Positions 8,520 to 17,613 are shown, counted from the first letter of the stretch. The stretch is 62,178 nucleotides of DNA from JACNKJ01 sp964440095 (GCA_964440095.1 CAYTPZ010000008.1:1-62178), one strand, 5' to 3'. Translations and numbers: made by a program. The notes: generated by a model from the letters alone, not told the origin.

Positions 8520-9325
8520 GCCGCGACCGTTACGCCGAAACCTTCGCCCGGCTGCGCGAGAAAGGTGAAGGCACTTTCGTGCCCTTCACCGTGCTGGGCG
8601 ATCCCAATGCAAAGGCCAGTTTGGAAATCCTGCGCGCCATGGCCGCAGGCGGGGCCGACATGCTCGAGCTCGGCATTCCCTTCAGCGATCCTGTGGCTGA
8701 CGGACCTACCATTCAGGCTGCCGATATCCGAGCACTCAAGGCCGGCATCACGCCGCCCAAGGCCTTCGACATCATTCGCAAGTTCCGCAAGGAGAACGAC
8801 GACATTCCCATCGGGCTGCTCGTCTACGCCAATCTGGTGCACGAGCCGGGCTTGGTGAAATTCTACGAAGACGCCGCCGCAGCCGGCGTGGACAGCATTC
8901 TTGTGGCCGATGTTCCACTGGAAGAATCCGCGCCTTTCCGTTGGGTGGGCGAGAAAACGGGCGTGGGACATGTTTCCATGGCCACGCCTCTCACCGATGA
9001 TATACGGCTCGCCGAAACCGCAAAGCTCGGCGGTCCCTACCTGTATGTGGTCAGCCGCCTGGGTGTCACGGGTCGAGATACTAGTCTGTCAAAGAGTGCC
9101 AAGCCGCTGCTTAAGCGCATCAGAAAACATGGCGGGCCACCGACCTTGCTGGGCTTCGGCATCAGTAAGCCCGAGCACGTGCGCGCAGCCATGGCCGCAG
9201 GCGCCGACGGGGCCATCAGCGGCAGTGCCGTAGTTGAGCTAATTGTGAAGGGCGGAAAGGATGCCGCCAAGATTTCCAAAGCGGTGAAACGTTTCGTTTC
9301 CGAAATGAAGAGGGCCACGCGCTAG
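8516..9325 (+). CDS. trpA: Tryptophan synthase alpha chain
   Basis: Cleaves indole-3-glycerol phosphate to indole, which is channelled to TrpB. 269 residues. The catalytic acids are Glu51 (LELGIPFSDP) and Asp62 (VADGPTIQ), matching E49 and D60 of the E. coli enzyme. LGFGISKPEHV and GAISGSAVV are the phosphate-binding segments. It overlaps trpB by four bases and ends the operon. The next gene converges from the other strand only five bases away, with no obvious terminator between them. Confidence 0.96.
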   Translation: MSRDRYAETFARLREKGEGTFVPFTVLGDPNAKASLEILRAMAAGGADMLELGIPFSDPVADGPTIQAADIRALKAGITPPKAFDIIRKFRKENDDIPIGLLVYANLVHEPGLVKFYEDAAAAGVDSILVADVPLEESAPFRWVGEKTGVGHVSMATPLTDDIRLAETAKLGGPYLYVVSRLGVTGRDTSLSKSAKPLLKRIRKHGGPPTLLGFGISKPEHVRAAMAAGADGAISGSAVVELIVKGGKDAAKISKAVKRFVSEMKRATR

Positions 9326-9330
9326 GCAAA

Positions 9331-11484
9331 TCACTTGAGTAGGGTCACCTTGCTTCGCGCTCGAATTCCCTGGGACTCAAGCTCAACAAGATAGATTCCC
9401 GAACTCAGCACATTACCCTTGTCGTCACGACCATCCCAGGAAACGCGATGCGTTCCGGCGTGGCGGGTTTCATCCAATAGCTTTCGAACCTGCCGGCCTT
9501 CTACATCGAAAATTCTCAAGCTCAATGGAAAATGCTGATGGCCATCGGCATCCAGCGTGAAGCTGATGGTCGTACTCGGGTTAAAGGGATTGGGCGAGGA
9601 GGGGTTCAACAGAAGTTTGCCAAGGATGGGGCGATCATCGTCAACGGAGGTCGGATCAATTCTGTTGAAGCTATCGAGGACTTCCCGGAAGCTGCCGTCC
9701 GGGTGGAAGCCTCTCATTTCGGCGGTGAAGCTACCGGGTTCAACCGTCACCTTGACGTACTCGTGAATGAGACCGCCTTCGATATCGGGTGCCACATCAT
9801 GGTATCCACCCACCGTCATATGAGGCCAGTCGGTCGTGAGCGGCTCATGGTGATCGAGCCAGCTGGCTCCACCGGTAACGCAGTAGAAAACATCGTTCAG
9901 CAGCCCGCGATTATAGCCGTGCATGTGCCCACTGAAGCAAACATCCACCTCATATTGCTCAAGCAAGGGAACCAGATCATTTCGAAGATTCTCCTGACCG
10001 TCATACCAGCGCTCATAAAAGGGCGCTCGGTGGACGAAGACGAAAATGAAGCGCGCCTGCTGCGCGGCGGCCGATTGAAGATCCTGCTCGACCCAGGCCG
10101 GCACATCGTCAAGTTCTCGCAGGTAGTCGATGCAGATGAAATGACATCCGCCGTAGTCAAAGGAGTAGCTGCCGTATCCACCGTGGAATGGCGGCCCAAG
10201 ATCGCGGCTGGGCATGTCGGCGAAGGAGCGTATGATGGCGTCGCTGCCACCGTCGTGATTACCCCATGCGACAAAGAAGGGCACTCCCTTTCCCGCAAGT
10301 CGCCTTACTGGACGGTCCACGAAGAAGACGCGTGTGTCGGAGTAGCTTGAACCGTTCTCGGCCAAGTCGCCGCAGCTGACTGCAAAGTCCACATTATCAG
10401 CCACCATATGATCGAACATGGCCTTGCTTGGCTCGGTCAGATCGCGCTCGTAGTCGCCGCCGTTGTAACCCTGACTGTCGCTCCAGACTGCAAAACTGAA
10501 GCTCGTTTCCGTTGCGGGCGAAGTCGTGAAGCCCATGTCTTCACTGGCCATGTCATCGAGTACTACGCGGAAGCGATAATCACTTGCCGCATCGAGACCG
10601 GTCAAGATGGCCTTGTGAATCCAGGTTTGGTTGTCCGAATCTTCGAAGGTGGATACCTGGCTGCTGCCGTAACTGTCATCCAGTCCGTACTCCACCGTGC
10701 CCGCGATGGCATCCTCGGTTTCCCACATGATGGTGATGCCGTCTGGTTTCACATTCTGAAGATAGGGCGGCGTTACGAAAGAGGTGATTCCACCCAGGCT
10801 GCCCAGGTTCTCGACCTCGTCGGCAGTGAGTGCTGAGTCAAAAAGGAGGATGCGGGAAACATCTAGCTCACCGTCCTCGTTGTTCTCATCTGCGAAAAAC
10901 AAAACGCTGGGATCCATGCTGAATCGGCCGTCCACCCCTTGGGCATTCCCATCGAGGATTCTGTGGCCATCGGCATAAATTTCAAAGCGATCGCCATTGT
11001 CGACGACCACGGCGATGCGGTACCAGGTTTTCGCGTCCAACATTCGCGGAAAGGAATAGCCGGTCGCACTCACGCCGACCTGTCCCGGGGGTGAGATGAA
11101 TACTTCGCCGTCGTTGCTGTTGCTTTCATTCGTCTGCAGGAAGCAATGCCACATGCCGCGTCCGAAGGTCTGCAGGTCGAAGACGATGGTGTATTCGTTG
11201 ACCAGCGAGCCTCCACCGTTGGGGGCAATTCCGTGGATACAGGTGTAGTGGCTGCCCACGTCGATGCGGGATGCTCCGTCCAGTTCAAAAATGCCTGGAA
11301 CGTATTCATGGCTGCCGGTCAGCTGCAGGTCGGCCCCAAGGGTCGCCGCGCCGAGATCCAGAGGGTTGTCGAAGTCCCACTGGCCCACCGGCGATACTTG
11401 TCCCAGCGCGGCTGTCGCGAAGGTCAGGAAGAGTGAAGCGAGAACCAGGGACCTGTGAAGCGCGAGGGGTTTTCGTCTATTCAT
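9331..11484 (-). CDS. Secreted metallophosphoesterase with LamG-like, Fn3-like and FlgD-like C-terminal domains
   Basis: A 717-residue exported protein. A signal peptide (residues 1-29, ending ATAALGQ) is followed by a concanavalin/LamG-like domain (about 30-240) and a purple-acid-phosphatase-type Fn3 domain (PPYLQNVKPDGITIMWET). The calcineurin-like domain shows SDSQG, SCGDLAENG, WGNHDGG, HRAPF and SGHMHGYNRG. The C-terminus (about 635-717) is an NPFNPSTT...WDGRDD...GIYLVEL domain ending KVTLLK, like FlgD-Ig or type IX sorting domains. The first metal motif is D-x-Q rather than D-x-H. It probably cleaves phosphate esters outside the cell or at its surface; the substrate is unknown. It lacks a ribosome binding site (see the promoter entry). 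Confidence 0.85.
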   Translation of the reverse strand: MNRRKPLALHRSLVLASLFLTFATAALGQVSPVGQWDFDNPLDLGAATLGADLQLTGSHEYVPGIFELDGASRIDVGSHYTCIHGIAPNGGGSLVNEYTIVFDLQTFGRGMWHCFLQTNESNSNDGEVFISPPGQVGVSATGYSFPRMLDAKTWYRIAVVVDNGDRFEIYADGHRILDGNAQGVDGRFSMDPSVLFFADENNEDGELDVSRILLFDSALTADEVENLGSLGGITSFVTPPYLQNVKPDGITIMWETEDAIAGTVEYGLDDSYGSSQVSTFEDSDNQTWIHKAILTGLDAASDYRFRVVLDDMASEDMGFTTSPATETSFSFAVWSDSQGYNGGDYERDLTEPSKAMFDHMVADNVDFAVSCGDLAENGSSYSDTRVFFVDRPVRRLAGKGVPFFVAWGNHDGGSDAIIRSFADMPSRDLGPPFHGGYGSYSFDYGGCHFICIDYLRELDDVPAWVEQDLQSAAAQQARFIFVFVHRAPFYERWYDGQENLRNDLVPLLEQYEVDVCFSGHMHGYNRGLLNDVFYCVTGGASWLDHHEPLTTDWPHMTVGGYHDVAPDIEGGLIHEYVKVTVEPGSFTAEMRGFHPDGSFREVLDSFNRIDPTSVDDDRPILGKLLLNPSSPNPFNPSTTISFTLDADGHQHFPLSLRIFDVEGRQVRKLLDETRHAGTHRVSWDGRDDKGNVLSSGIYLVELESQGIRARSKVTLLK

Positions 11485-11490
11485 ACTTCA

Positions 11491-11499
11491 ATTATAGCA
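11491..11499 (-). promoter_or_regulatory. Extended -10 promoter (TGC-TATAAT), probably leaderless
   Basis: On the minus strand TGCTATAAT is followed by six bases (TGAAGT) and then the ATG of the phosphoesterase gene. Initiation at the usual distance would begin at the A of ATG. There is no Shine-Dalgarno sequence, which fits a leaderless mRNA. No good -35 box is present. Confidence 0.55.
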
Positions 11500-11688
11500 T
11501 AGAGTGTCAGAGGTTCATACGACCGGCGAACAAGTCCTAGGCCGGCACGCTATTGATCTGATGGCAAGTTGCTAAGGGTGGAAAATTGGACCCTGCAAAC
11601 CGAGTTTTCCGCCTTCACCTAGCTTGTATTGCCGCATTGACCCGATCTTCCCCCACTGATAGCCTCCGCCAATACCAAGGAGGCCCCC

Positions 11689-13632
11689 TTGAGCGACGAC
11701 CAACAACAACTTCCCACCAGTCTGGATCCGTCCGCCTATGAACCGGGCGCGGGCGACACCTACAAACCCGTTGTCCCCGACCACATGAATCTCACCGAGA
11801 TCACCTGGCGGGCCGTCATCGTGGGCATCGTGCTCGGCGCCCTTTTCGGTGCGGCCAACGCCTACCTGGGGCTGAAGGTGGGCCTTACGGTCACCGCGTC
11901 CATTCCTGCTGCCGTCATCGCGGCCTTCTTCTTCCGCATCGCCAAGAAGAGCACCCTACTGGAAAGCAACATGGTGCAAACGGTCGGCAGCGCGGGCGAG
12001 TCGGTGGCCGCGGGCGTGATCTTTACCATTCCCGCATTCTTCCTCTGGGCCGCCGCCGATCCGGCCGCCGATCCCGGCGTGCTGAAAATCTTCATACTCG
12101 CCCTTTTCGGCGGACTCCTTGGCGTGCTCTTCATGATTCCCCTGCGCCGCTATCTCATCGTCAAGGAACACGGGCATCTGCCATACCCGGAAGGCACGGC
12201 CTGTGCGGAAGTTCTGGTGAGCAATCAGAAGGGATCGTCCAAGGCCTACTTGCTTTTCCAGGGTCTGGGCCTGGGCGCGGCCTACCAGTTCCTCATGCAC
12301 GAAAAGCTCTGGCAGTTCTGGCACAAGGACGCCGGCGGCAGCTTCCGCGATCGCTATCACATCGGTATGGAAGTCACTCCCGAACTCCTCGGCGTGGGAT
12401 ACATCATCGGCCCGCGCATCGCCGGCCTCATGCTCGGCGGCGCCACGCTCGGATTCCTCGTCCTGGTGCCAACCATCTCCTACTTCCGCGAAGCCAGCGG
12501 CATGGGATTTATGGGCGTCAGCGAAATTCACGGCAACTATGTGAAGCTCATCGGCGCGGGCGCGGTGGCCTTCGGCGGTATCATCACCTTGGTCAAGAGC
12601 CTGCCCACCATCGTCAGCAGTTTCACGGCAGGCATCAAGGGCATTGCCTCCAGCGGCGAGGTCAAAGAAGAGGTGCGCCGCACACAGCGCGATCTTCCTG
12701 TTAAAGGAGTCATGATCACCGCCGGCGTGCTGGCCCTTCTGCTTTGGGCCCTGCCCGATTCCATCATGCCGGTGAACCTTGTGGGCGCAATCTGCATGGT
12801 GATCTTCGCCTTCGTTTTCGTCACCGTAGCCAGTCGCATTGTCGGCTTGCTCGGTGGCAGCAGTCTTCCGGTGAGCGGCATGACTATCGCCACACTACTC
12901 GGCACCGCCGCCCTCTTTGTCGCCATGGGATACACCGGCAACGCCGCCAAGTACGCGGTGCTCAGCGTAGGCGCGGTGGTTTGCATCGCGGCTTCCATCG
13001 CGGGCGATACCAGTCAGGATCTCAAAACCGGATTCCTGCTCGGCGCCACACCGCGCCGCCAGCAGATTGGCGAATTCATCGGCGTGATCACCGCGGCTCT
13101 GGTCATGAGTTTCACCATCTACCTGTTCCGTGAAGACATCACCAACGGTGTGCTGCTTGCGCCACAGGCGAATCTCATGCGCACGATCATCGATAGCGTC
13201 ATCGGTGGCGATGTGGCCTGGGACCTGCTCGCCATCGGCGGCTTCGCGGCCATCGTGGTGGAGCTTCTCGGTATGAGCAGCCTGGCCTTTGCGGTGGGAC
13301 TCTACCTGCCCATCGAACTGTCCATGCCCATCATGGTGGGCGGCATCATTCGCTGGTGGACCGAGAAGAAGTTCAAGGGCGACGAGCGCAACGAACGCCG
13401 CGAGCAAGGCGTGCTGTTCAGTAGCGGACTTATCGCCGGCGCGGCCTTCATCGGACTTCTCGCCATGATCTGGGTGATGCTCGCCGAGAAGCTCGGCCAC
13501 CTGGCCAGCGCCCGTGACTGGCTGCTGAATCTTACCGACGGTGCGGGAGGCGCTTGGCCGCTGATTCCCTTCGCCATCCTGGTTTTCGCCCTCTGGTTCC
13601 GAACGCATGGGCGCATGAAAGAAGAAGCATAG
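11689..13632 (+). CDS. OPT-family oligopeptide (or metal-chelate) transporter
   Basis: A 647-residue polytopic membrane protein. The N-terminal segment after the cytoplasmic leader (ITWRAVIVGIVLGALFGAANA then LGLKVGLTVTASIPAA) is characteristic of the OPT/YSL family. PYPEGTACAEVL and the late SSLAFAVGLYLPIELS segment also fit. These transporters import peptides or metal-nicotianamine-like complexes using the proton gradient; which one applies here cannot be told. The start is TTG, supported by AAGGAGG five bases upstream. The next gene begins at the base after the stop, so it leads a four-gene cluster. Confidence 0.88.
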   Translation: MSDDQQQLPTSLDPSAYEPGAGDTYKPVVPDHMNLTEITWRAVIVGIVLGALFGAANAYLGLKVGLTVTASIPAAVIAAFFFRIAKKSTLLESNMVQTVGSAGESVAAGVIFTIPAFFLWAAADPAADPGVLKIFILALFGGLLGVLFMIPLRRYLIVKEHGHLPYPEGTACAEVLVSNQKGSSKAYLLFQGLGLGAAYQFLMHEKLWQFWHKDAGGSFRDRYHIGMEVTPELLGVGYIIGPRIAGLMLGGATLGFLVLVPTISYFREASGMGFMGVSEIHGNYVKLIGAGAVAFGGIITLVKSLPTIVSSFTAGIKGIASSGEVKEEVRRTQRDLPVKGVMITAGVLALLLWALPDSIMPVNLVGAICMVIFAFVFVTVASRIVGLLGGSSLPVSGMTIATLLGTAALFVAMGYTGNAAKYAVLSVGAVVCIAASIAGDTSQDLKTGFLLGATPRRQQIGEFIGVITAALVMSFTIYLFREDITNGVLLAPQANLMRTIIDSVIGGDVAWDLLAIGGFAAIVVELLGMSSLAFAVGLYLPIELSMPIMVGGIIRWWTEKKFKGDERNERREQGVLFSSGLIAGAAFIGLLAMIWVMLAEKLGHLASARDWLLNLTDGAGGAWPLIPFAILVFALWFRTHGRMKEEA

Positions 13633-14139
13633 ATGTGGAGCCTCTTTCTTAGCTTCCTGAAGGTGGGCACCTTCGGTTTCGGCAGTGGCCCGGCCATGCT
13701 GGCGCTCATCGAAAAGGAAATGGTGGGGAAGGGGCTCATGAGTCCCGAGCAATTCACCGAAGGCGTGGCCACGGGCATGGCTCTGCCCGGGCCCATCGCC
13801 ACAAAGGCGAGCCTCTATTGTGGATACCATGTGGCCGGAGTGCCGGGCGCCCTGCTCGCTCTTGTGGGGATGCTGTTGCCGAGTACCTTGGCCATGTTGC
13901 TTCTTGTAAAAGTCGTACATCATTTCCGGGGAAACCCGAAACTGGATGGCGCCTTGCGCGCTATGAAGCCCGTGGTGGTCGCCGTCTTCCTATTCCTGGC
14001 CTTCGGCGCCACCCGCGGAATTAGTCCTCGCTGGGACACGGTCCTTCTCGGCACCGTGGCGCTGGTTCTCTTGCTTTTGAAAGTGGATCCCGCCTGGGTC
14101 ATTATCGGGGCCCTGGGTCTCGGCCTGCTGTTCTACTAG
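13633..14139 (+). CDS. Single-domain (half-size) chromate-type transporter, ChrA family
   Basis: A 168-residue membrane protein with the CHR domain pattern: FLKVGTFGFGSGPAM near the N-terminus, LPGPIATKASLYCGY in the middle, and several hydrophobic segments after it. Short CHR proteins usually occur as adjacent pairs, each supplying half of a transporter. Here neither neighbour is a CHR protein, so the protein may form homodimers or have a partner elsewhere. The family exports chromate in known cases, but many members have no proven substrate. It starts immediately after the OPT stop codon, implying co-expression. Confidence 0.8.
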   Translation: MWSLFLSFLKVGTFGFGSGPAMLALIEKEMVGKGLMSPEQFTEGVATGMALPGPIATKASLYCGYHVAGVPGALLALVGMLLPSTLAMLLLVKVVHHFRGNPKLDGALRAMKPVVVAVFLFLAFGATRGISPRWDTVLLGTVALVLLLLKVDPAWVIIGALGLGLLFY

Positions 14140-14152
14140 TTAAGGAGTCAAG

Positions 14153-14845
14153 ATGGGGAAGCTTCAATTCGCTCCTGCTCTCGCGCTCGGCTGGCAGATC
14201 TTCACCAAGGATCCGCTGAACCTCATTCTAGGCGCGATCATCGCGGGCGTGCTCAGCCTGACCGTCTTTCTCTTTCCTGTGATGATTGCCGGATACGTCT
14301 TCCTGGCGCGCCGCGTGGCCAAAAGTGAAAAAGCCGAGCTGGGAGATATCTTCCACGGCTTCAACGATTTCGGCCGCTACCTGCTGGGCGTGATCATCTG
14401 CCTGCTCGCCATGCTTCCGGCCATTCTCCTGTACTTCGCAACCTCGGGTCTTGGTGTGATTGCCAGCGCGGTGGTTATGGGTCTCTTGCTGCCTTTCTGG
14501 CCCCTCATGGTCGACAAGAAGCTGGCGGGAGCGGACGCCTTCAAGGAAGGCCTCGAGTTCTACAAGAGGGAATACCTTGCGGCTACGATCATCGCCCTCC
14601 TCCTCATAGCCCTTAGTATCGTGGGCAGACTGACCTTCGGTGTGGCGTATCTCATCACGGTTCCGCTGACGGCCACCATCATGCTGGCTGTCTACGAGCA
14701 GTGCTACGGCTACACTGAAGAGGAAGAAGCGGTGCGTGAGGCCGAGTTCGAAGATGTTCCCCCGAGCGAGCCCGCTCCCGAGCCGGAGCCCGTAGCCGAA
14801 GCCGAGACGCCCGCCGCCGAGAACGAGGAAAAGCCGGAGGCTTAG
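14153..14845 (+). CDS. Integral membrane protein with acidic Pro-rich tail, function unknown
   Basis: 230 residues with about five to six hydrophobic segments between residues 20 and 190. A cytoplasmic-type tail (about 193-230) is made mainly of Glu, Pro and Ala (for example EPAPEPEPVAEAETPAAEN). The general look is that of DUF4013-like or glycerophosphodiester-phosphodiesterase-type membrane domains, but no diagnostic motif was found and no function is claimed. AAGGAG precedes the ATG at a normal distance. It sits between the CHR gene (13 bases) and the BtpA gene (1 base). Confidence 0.7.
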   Translation: MGKLQFAPALALGWQIFTKDPLNLILGAIIAGVLSLTVFLFPVMIAGYVFLARRVAKSEKAELGDIFHGFNDFGRYLLGVIICLLAMLPAILLYFATSGLGVIASAVVMGLLLPFWPLMVDKKLAGADAFKEGLEFYKREYLAATIIALLLIALSIVGRLTFGVAYLITVPLTATIMLAVYEQCYGYTEEEEAVREAEFEDVPPSEPAPEPEPVAEAETPAAENEEKPEA

Positions 14846-14846
14846 C

Positions 14847-15653
14847 ATGGCAGACCGCGAAGTCCTGGGAAAAACGCAGCCGCTCATCGCCATGCTGCAC
14901 CTGCCTCCAAGTCCTGGTGTGGAGGGCCACCGCGGTGTGGAGGCATCTGTCGAAAGCGTTTTGGGCGAGGCCCGTCTCTATCGCGAGGCGGGTCTTTCCG
15001 CGCTCATGATCGAGAACATGCACGATTTCCCCTGTGTCCGCGAAAGCGAGATGGGACCGGAAGTGGCGAGTTTCTTCACGCGCATCGCCTGTGAGCTTCG
15101 TCGCGAGTTGGGCGAGGAATTCCTGCTCGGCGCCCAGGTGCTTTTCGCCGCGTCGAAGACCGCGCTGGCTGTGGCGCAGGCGGCCGGTTTCGATTTCATC
15201 CGTGCGGAGGCGTGGATCTACGGACATCTCAGCGACAAGGGATGGATCGACGGGCAGGCCGGTCCGGTGAAGCGCTATCAGCATGCGATCGGCGCGGGAA
15301 AGGTCGCTTTGTTCACGGACATCCAGAAGAAGCATGCCAGTCATGCGGCTACGGCGGATCTATCCATCGGGGATTTGGCGGGCATGCTCGAGTTGCACAA
15401 GAGCGACGGCGTCATCGTCACCGGCGGCGCCACGGGTGAGCCTCCTGCCCTGGCCGACCTGGAAGCCGTGCGCGGCGCGAGCAGTTTGCCGGTGATCATC
15501 GGTAGCGGACTCAGCGCCGAAAATCTTGCCGACTACGCGCCCCTGGCCGATGCGTTTATCGTGGGGTCGGTTTTCAAAGAAAAAGGACGCTGGAACGCGC
15601 CCCTGGATCGCCGACGTATCGACGCCTTTTTACAGGCCTATAGTTACCTATAG
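14847..15653 (+). CDS. btpA: BtpA/SgcQ-family TIM-barrel protein
   Basis: 268 residues. The N-terminus PLIAMLHLPPSPGVEG, then MIENMHDFPCV, LGAQVLFA, IRAEAWIYGH and a late GSGLSAENLADYAPLADAFIVGS are typical of the BtpA family. In cyanobacteria BtpA is needed for photosystem I stability, and SgcQ in E. coli lies in a sugar locus; in other bacteria the role is unknown. There is no photosynthesis gene here, so the cyanobacterial role does not apply. A barrel with a phosphate-binding end suggests an enzyme on a phosphorylated or nucleoside substrate, which is inference. It is the last gene of the OPT cluster. Confidence 0.85.
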   Translation: MADREVLGKTQPLIAMLHLPPSPGVEGHRGVEASVESVLGEARLYREAGLSALMIENMHDFPCVRESEMGPEVASFFTRIACELRRELGEEFLLGAQVLFAASKTALAVAQAAGFDFIRAEAWIYGHLSDKGWIDGQAGPVKRYQHAIGAGKVALFTDIQKKHASHAATADLSIGDLAGMLELHKSDGVIVTGGATGEPPALADLEAVRGASSLPVIIGSGLSAENLADYAPLADAFIVGSVFKEKGRWNAPLDRRRIDAFLQAYSYL

Positions 15654-15707
15654 TGGACGGATCCAAGTTTAAAAGTCTGATTTACCTGAGAAAATGGAAT
15701 GAATCTC

Positions 15708-15756
15708 GTGTAAATCTCAACTACAGCTTGAAATTTACACAGACCTTGCCTATAAT
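15708..15756 (+). promoter_or_regulatory. Sigma-70 promoter with inverted-repeat operator
   Basis: TTGAAA (15728-15733), 17 bases, TATAAT (15751-15756). The -10 ends six bases before the ATG at 15763, so the expected first transcribed base is the A of ATG. A perfect 8-base inverted repeat, GTGTAAAT (15708-15715) and ATTTACAC (15733-15740), has one arm in the promoter spacer, a typical repressor-site position. Confidence 0.75.
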
Positions 15757-15762
15757 CCGGGC

Positions 15763-16938
15763 ATGATACACAGGGACATCAAGGAAGAACTGCTCAGGGG
15801 TTCGAGTGAGTATCCCGTTGTCACCGTGCTGGGACCTCGGCAATCGGGGAAGACCACCCTGGTGCGGAGGGTGTTTCCGGAGATGCCCTATTTTTCTCTG
15901 GAAGATCCCGACACCCGGGCCGCGGCTGAAGCGGACCCACGAGGATTCCTGAACCAGGCAAAGAGCGGCTGCATTCTGGACGAAGTTCAACGCTTTCCCG
16001 ACCTTCTCTCCTACATTCAGGGGATCGTCGATAATTCGAGTGCTCGCTATATCCTGACCGGGAGTCATCAACCTCTGCTTCATGAGGCGATCAGCCAATC
16101 CTTGGCCGGCCGAACGGCCATGTTGACATTGTGGCCCTTCTCGATCTCAGAGCTTCGTAGCTATAAGAAGGATTGGAATCCCTTTGAGCTTATTGTTCGG
16201 GGAGGATTTCCAAGGTTGCATGATGAGAGCCTGGACCCGAGACGGTTTTTCAACAACTATCTTCAAACCTATATCGAAAGAGACGTCCGGACCCTGATTC
16301 AATTGCGCGACCTCAAGCAGTTCCAGATTTTTCTGACTTTGCTGGCCGGACGAGTGGGACAACTTCTGAACCTGACCTCGTTCTCCAATGATGTGGGAGT
16401 GTCGAGTACGACAATCAGAAACTGGTTGAATGTCCTGAAGGCGTCCTACCTCGTCTTAGAGCTTTCCCCTTACTTTGGAAACATCCGTAAACGACAGATC
16501 AAGTCTTCCAAGCTCTATTTTACCGACGTCGGGCTTGCGTCATACCTGCTCGGGATTCACACGGAGGAACAGGCATCCCGCGACCCCCTTCGGGGCCATC
16601 TCTACGAGAACCTGGTGATTTCCGAAGTCATCAAGGGCGCCTTGAATTGCGGCCTCCGGCCGGAGGTCTACTTCTATCGCGCCTCGCATGGCAAGGAAGT
16701 TGATCTGATAATCAGGGAAAATGGGAAGCTCACGCCCGTGGAGATAAAGTCATCCAGTACATTTTCGGGAAGCTTTGTGAAGTCCATCGAGCATTTTCAT
16801 GGAGTGCTTCCAGGACAGACAATCCCCGGCGCGGTTCTCTACACGGGAGAAATGTCGCTTGAGCTTCGTGGAACGAGAGTTTTTAATCCCTTGTCCGTGG
16901 ACAATATCTGGGAACATCTGACGGGAATGGGAAACTGA
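15763..16938 (+). CDS. AAA ATPase with DUF4143 (restriction-endonuclease-like) C-terminal domain
   Basis: 391 residues. The P-loop is GPRQSGKTTLV (about 24-34), the Walker B region is GCILDEVQRFP, and TGSHQ is the sensor segment. The C-terminal half is the DUF4143 region with KEVDLII followed by PVEIKSS, which has the E/D...ExK pattern of the PD-(D/E)xK fold. These proteins are widespread, often horizontally moved, and of unclear function; links to toxin-antitoxin behaviour or defence have been suggested. The gene stands alone with its own strong promoter and no ribosome binding site. Nuclease activity is not established. Confidence 0.88.
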   Translation: MIHRDIKEELLRGSSEYPVVTVLGPRQSGKTTLVRRVFPEMPYFSLEDPDTRAAAEADPRGFLNQAKSGCILDEVQRFPDLLSYIQGIVDNSSARYILTGSHQPLLHEAISQSLAGRTAMLTLWPFSISELRSYKKDWNPFELIVRGGFPRLHDESLDPRRFFNNYLQTYIERDVRTLIQLRDLKQFQIFLTLLAGRVGQLLNLTSFSNDVGVSSTTIRNWLNVLKASYLVLELSPYFGNIRKRQIKSSKLYFTDVGLASYLLGIHTEEQASRDPLRGHLYENLVISEVIKGALNCGLRPEVYFYRASHGKEVDLIIRENGKLTPVEIKSSSTFSGSFVKSIEHFHGVLPGQTIPGAVLYTGEMSLELRGTRVFNPLSVDNIWEHLTGMGN

Positions 16939-16956
16939 GCCTGGACCCGTGTCGGG

Positions 16957-17613
16957 CTAAAACAGACTCGGGTGCCTGACCAATTCTCCATCGACCATGA
17001 AGATCACGTCCTCGGCGATGTTCGTCGCCAGGTCGCCGATGCGCTCCAGGTTCCTGGAAATTGAGATGGCATGTATTCCGCGCTCAACGTCTTCTCGATT
17101 CTCGACCAAGGAATCACGCACGTGACGGAACATGTCGCGGTTGGCTTCGTCGATGCGATCATCCATATCGAGAACCTTGCGGGCGAGATCCACGTCGGTG
17201 CCGACCAGGGAATCAAGGCTCATGGAAAGCATTTTCCGCGTTTCTCCCGCCATGCGATTGAGTTCGGGCGCGCATTCCAGCGCGGGACCCTCGACGAGTG
17301 ACGCGGCGCGACGAGCCATGTTCTTGGTCAGGTCGCCCACACGTTCCAGGTCGTTGTTCACCTTGAGCACGGCAATGATGAAACGCAGGTCGGCGGCCAC
17401 AGGCTGATGCAGGGCAAGAATCTTCAGGCAGCTTTCTTCAACTTCAACTTCGCGCCTATCGATTTCCTTATCGCCGGCTATGACTTCCTTCGCCAACTCC
17501 GCATTGCGATGGGAAAGCACGCGCTCGGCTTTTTCCATGGCCTGCTCCACAAGGGAACCCACGGTGAGGATCTCTTTCTTGAGCTGATCCAGGTCTCTTT
17601 GTAAGTGCTTCAC
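16957..17613 (-). CDS. phoU: PhoU phosphate-signalling regulator
   Basis: 218 residues, all helical, with the two PhoU repeats. Metal-binding acidic motifs are seen in the first repeat (DKEIDRREVEVEE) and the second (NLERIGDLATNIAED). PhoU links the Pst transporter to the PhoR kinase and keeps the regulon off when phosphate is plentiful. It is the last gene of the porin-pstSCAB-phoU run, 36 bases after pstB. The DUF4143 gene converges on its 3' end. Confidence 0.95.
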   Translation of the reverse strand: MKHLQRDLDQLKKEILTVGSLVEQAMEKAERVLSHRNAELAKEVIAGDKEIDRREVEVEESCLKILALHQPVAADLRFIIAVLKVNNDLERVGDLTKNMARRAASLVEGPALECAPELNRMAGETRKMLSMSLDSLVGTDVDLARKVLDMDDRIDEANRDMFRHVRDSLVENREDVERGIHAISISRNLERIGDLATNIAEDVIFMVDGELVRHPSLF

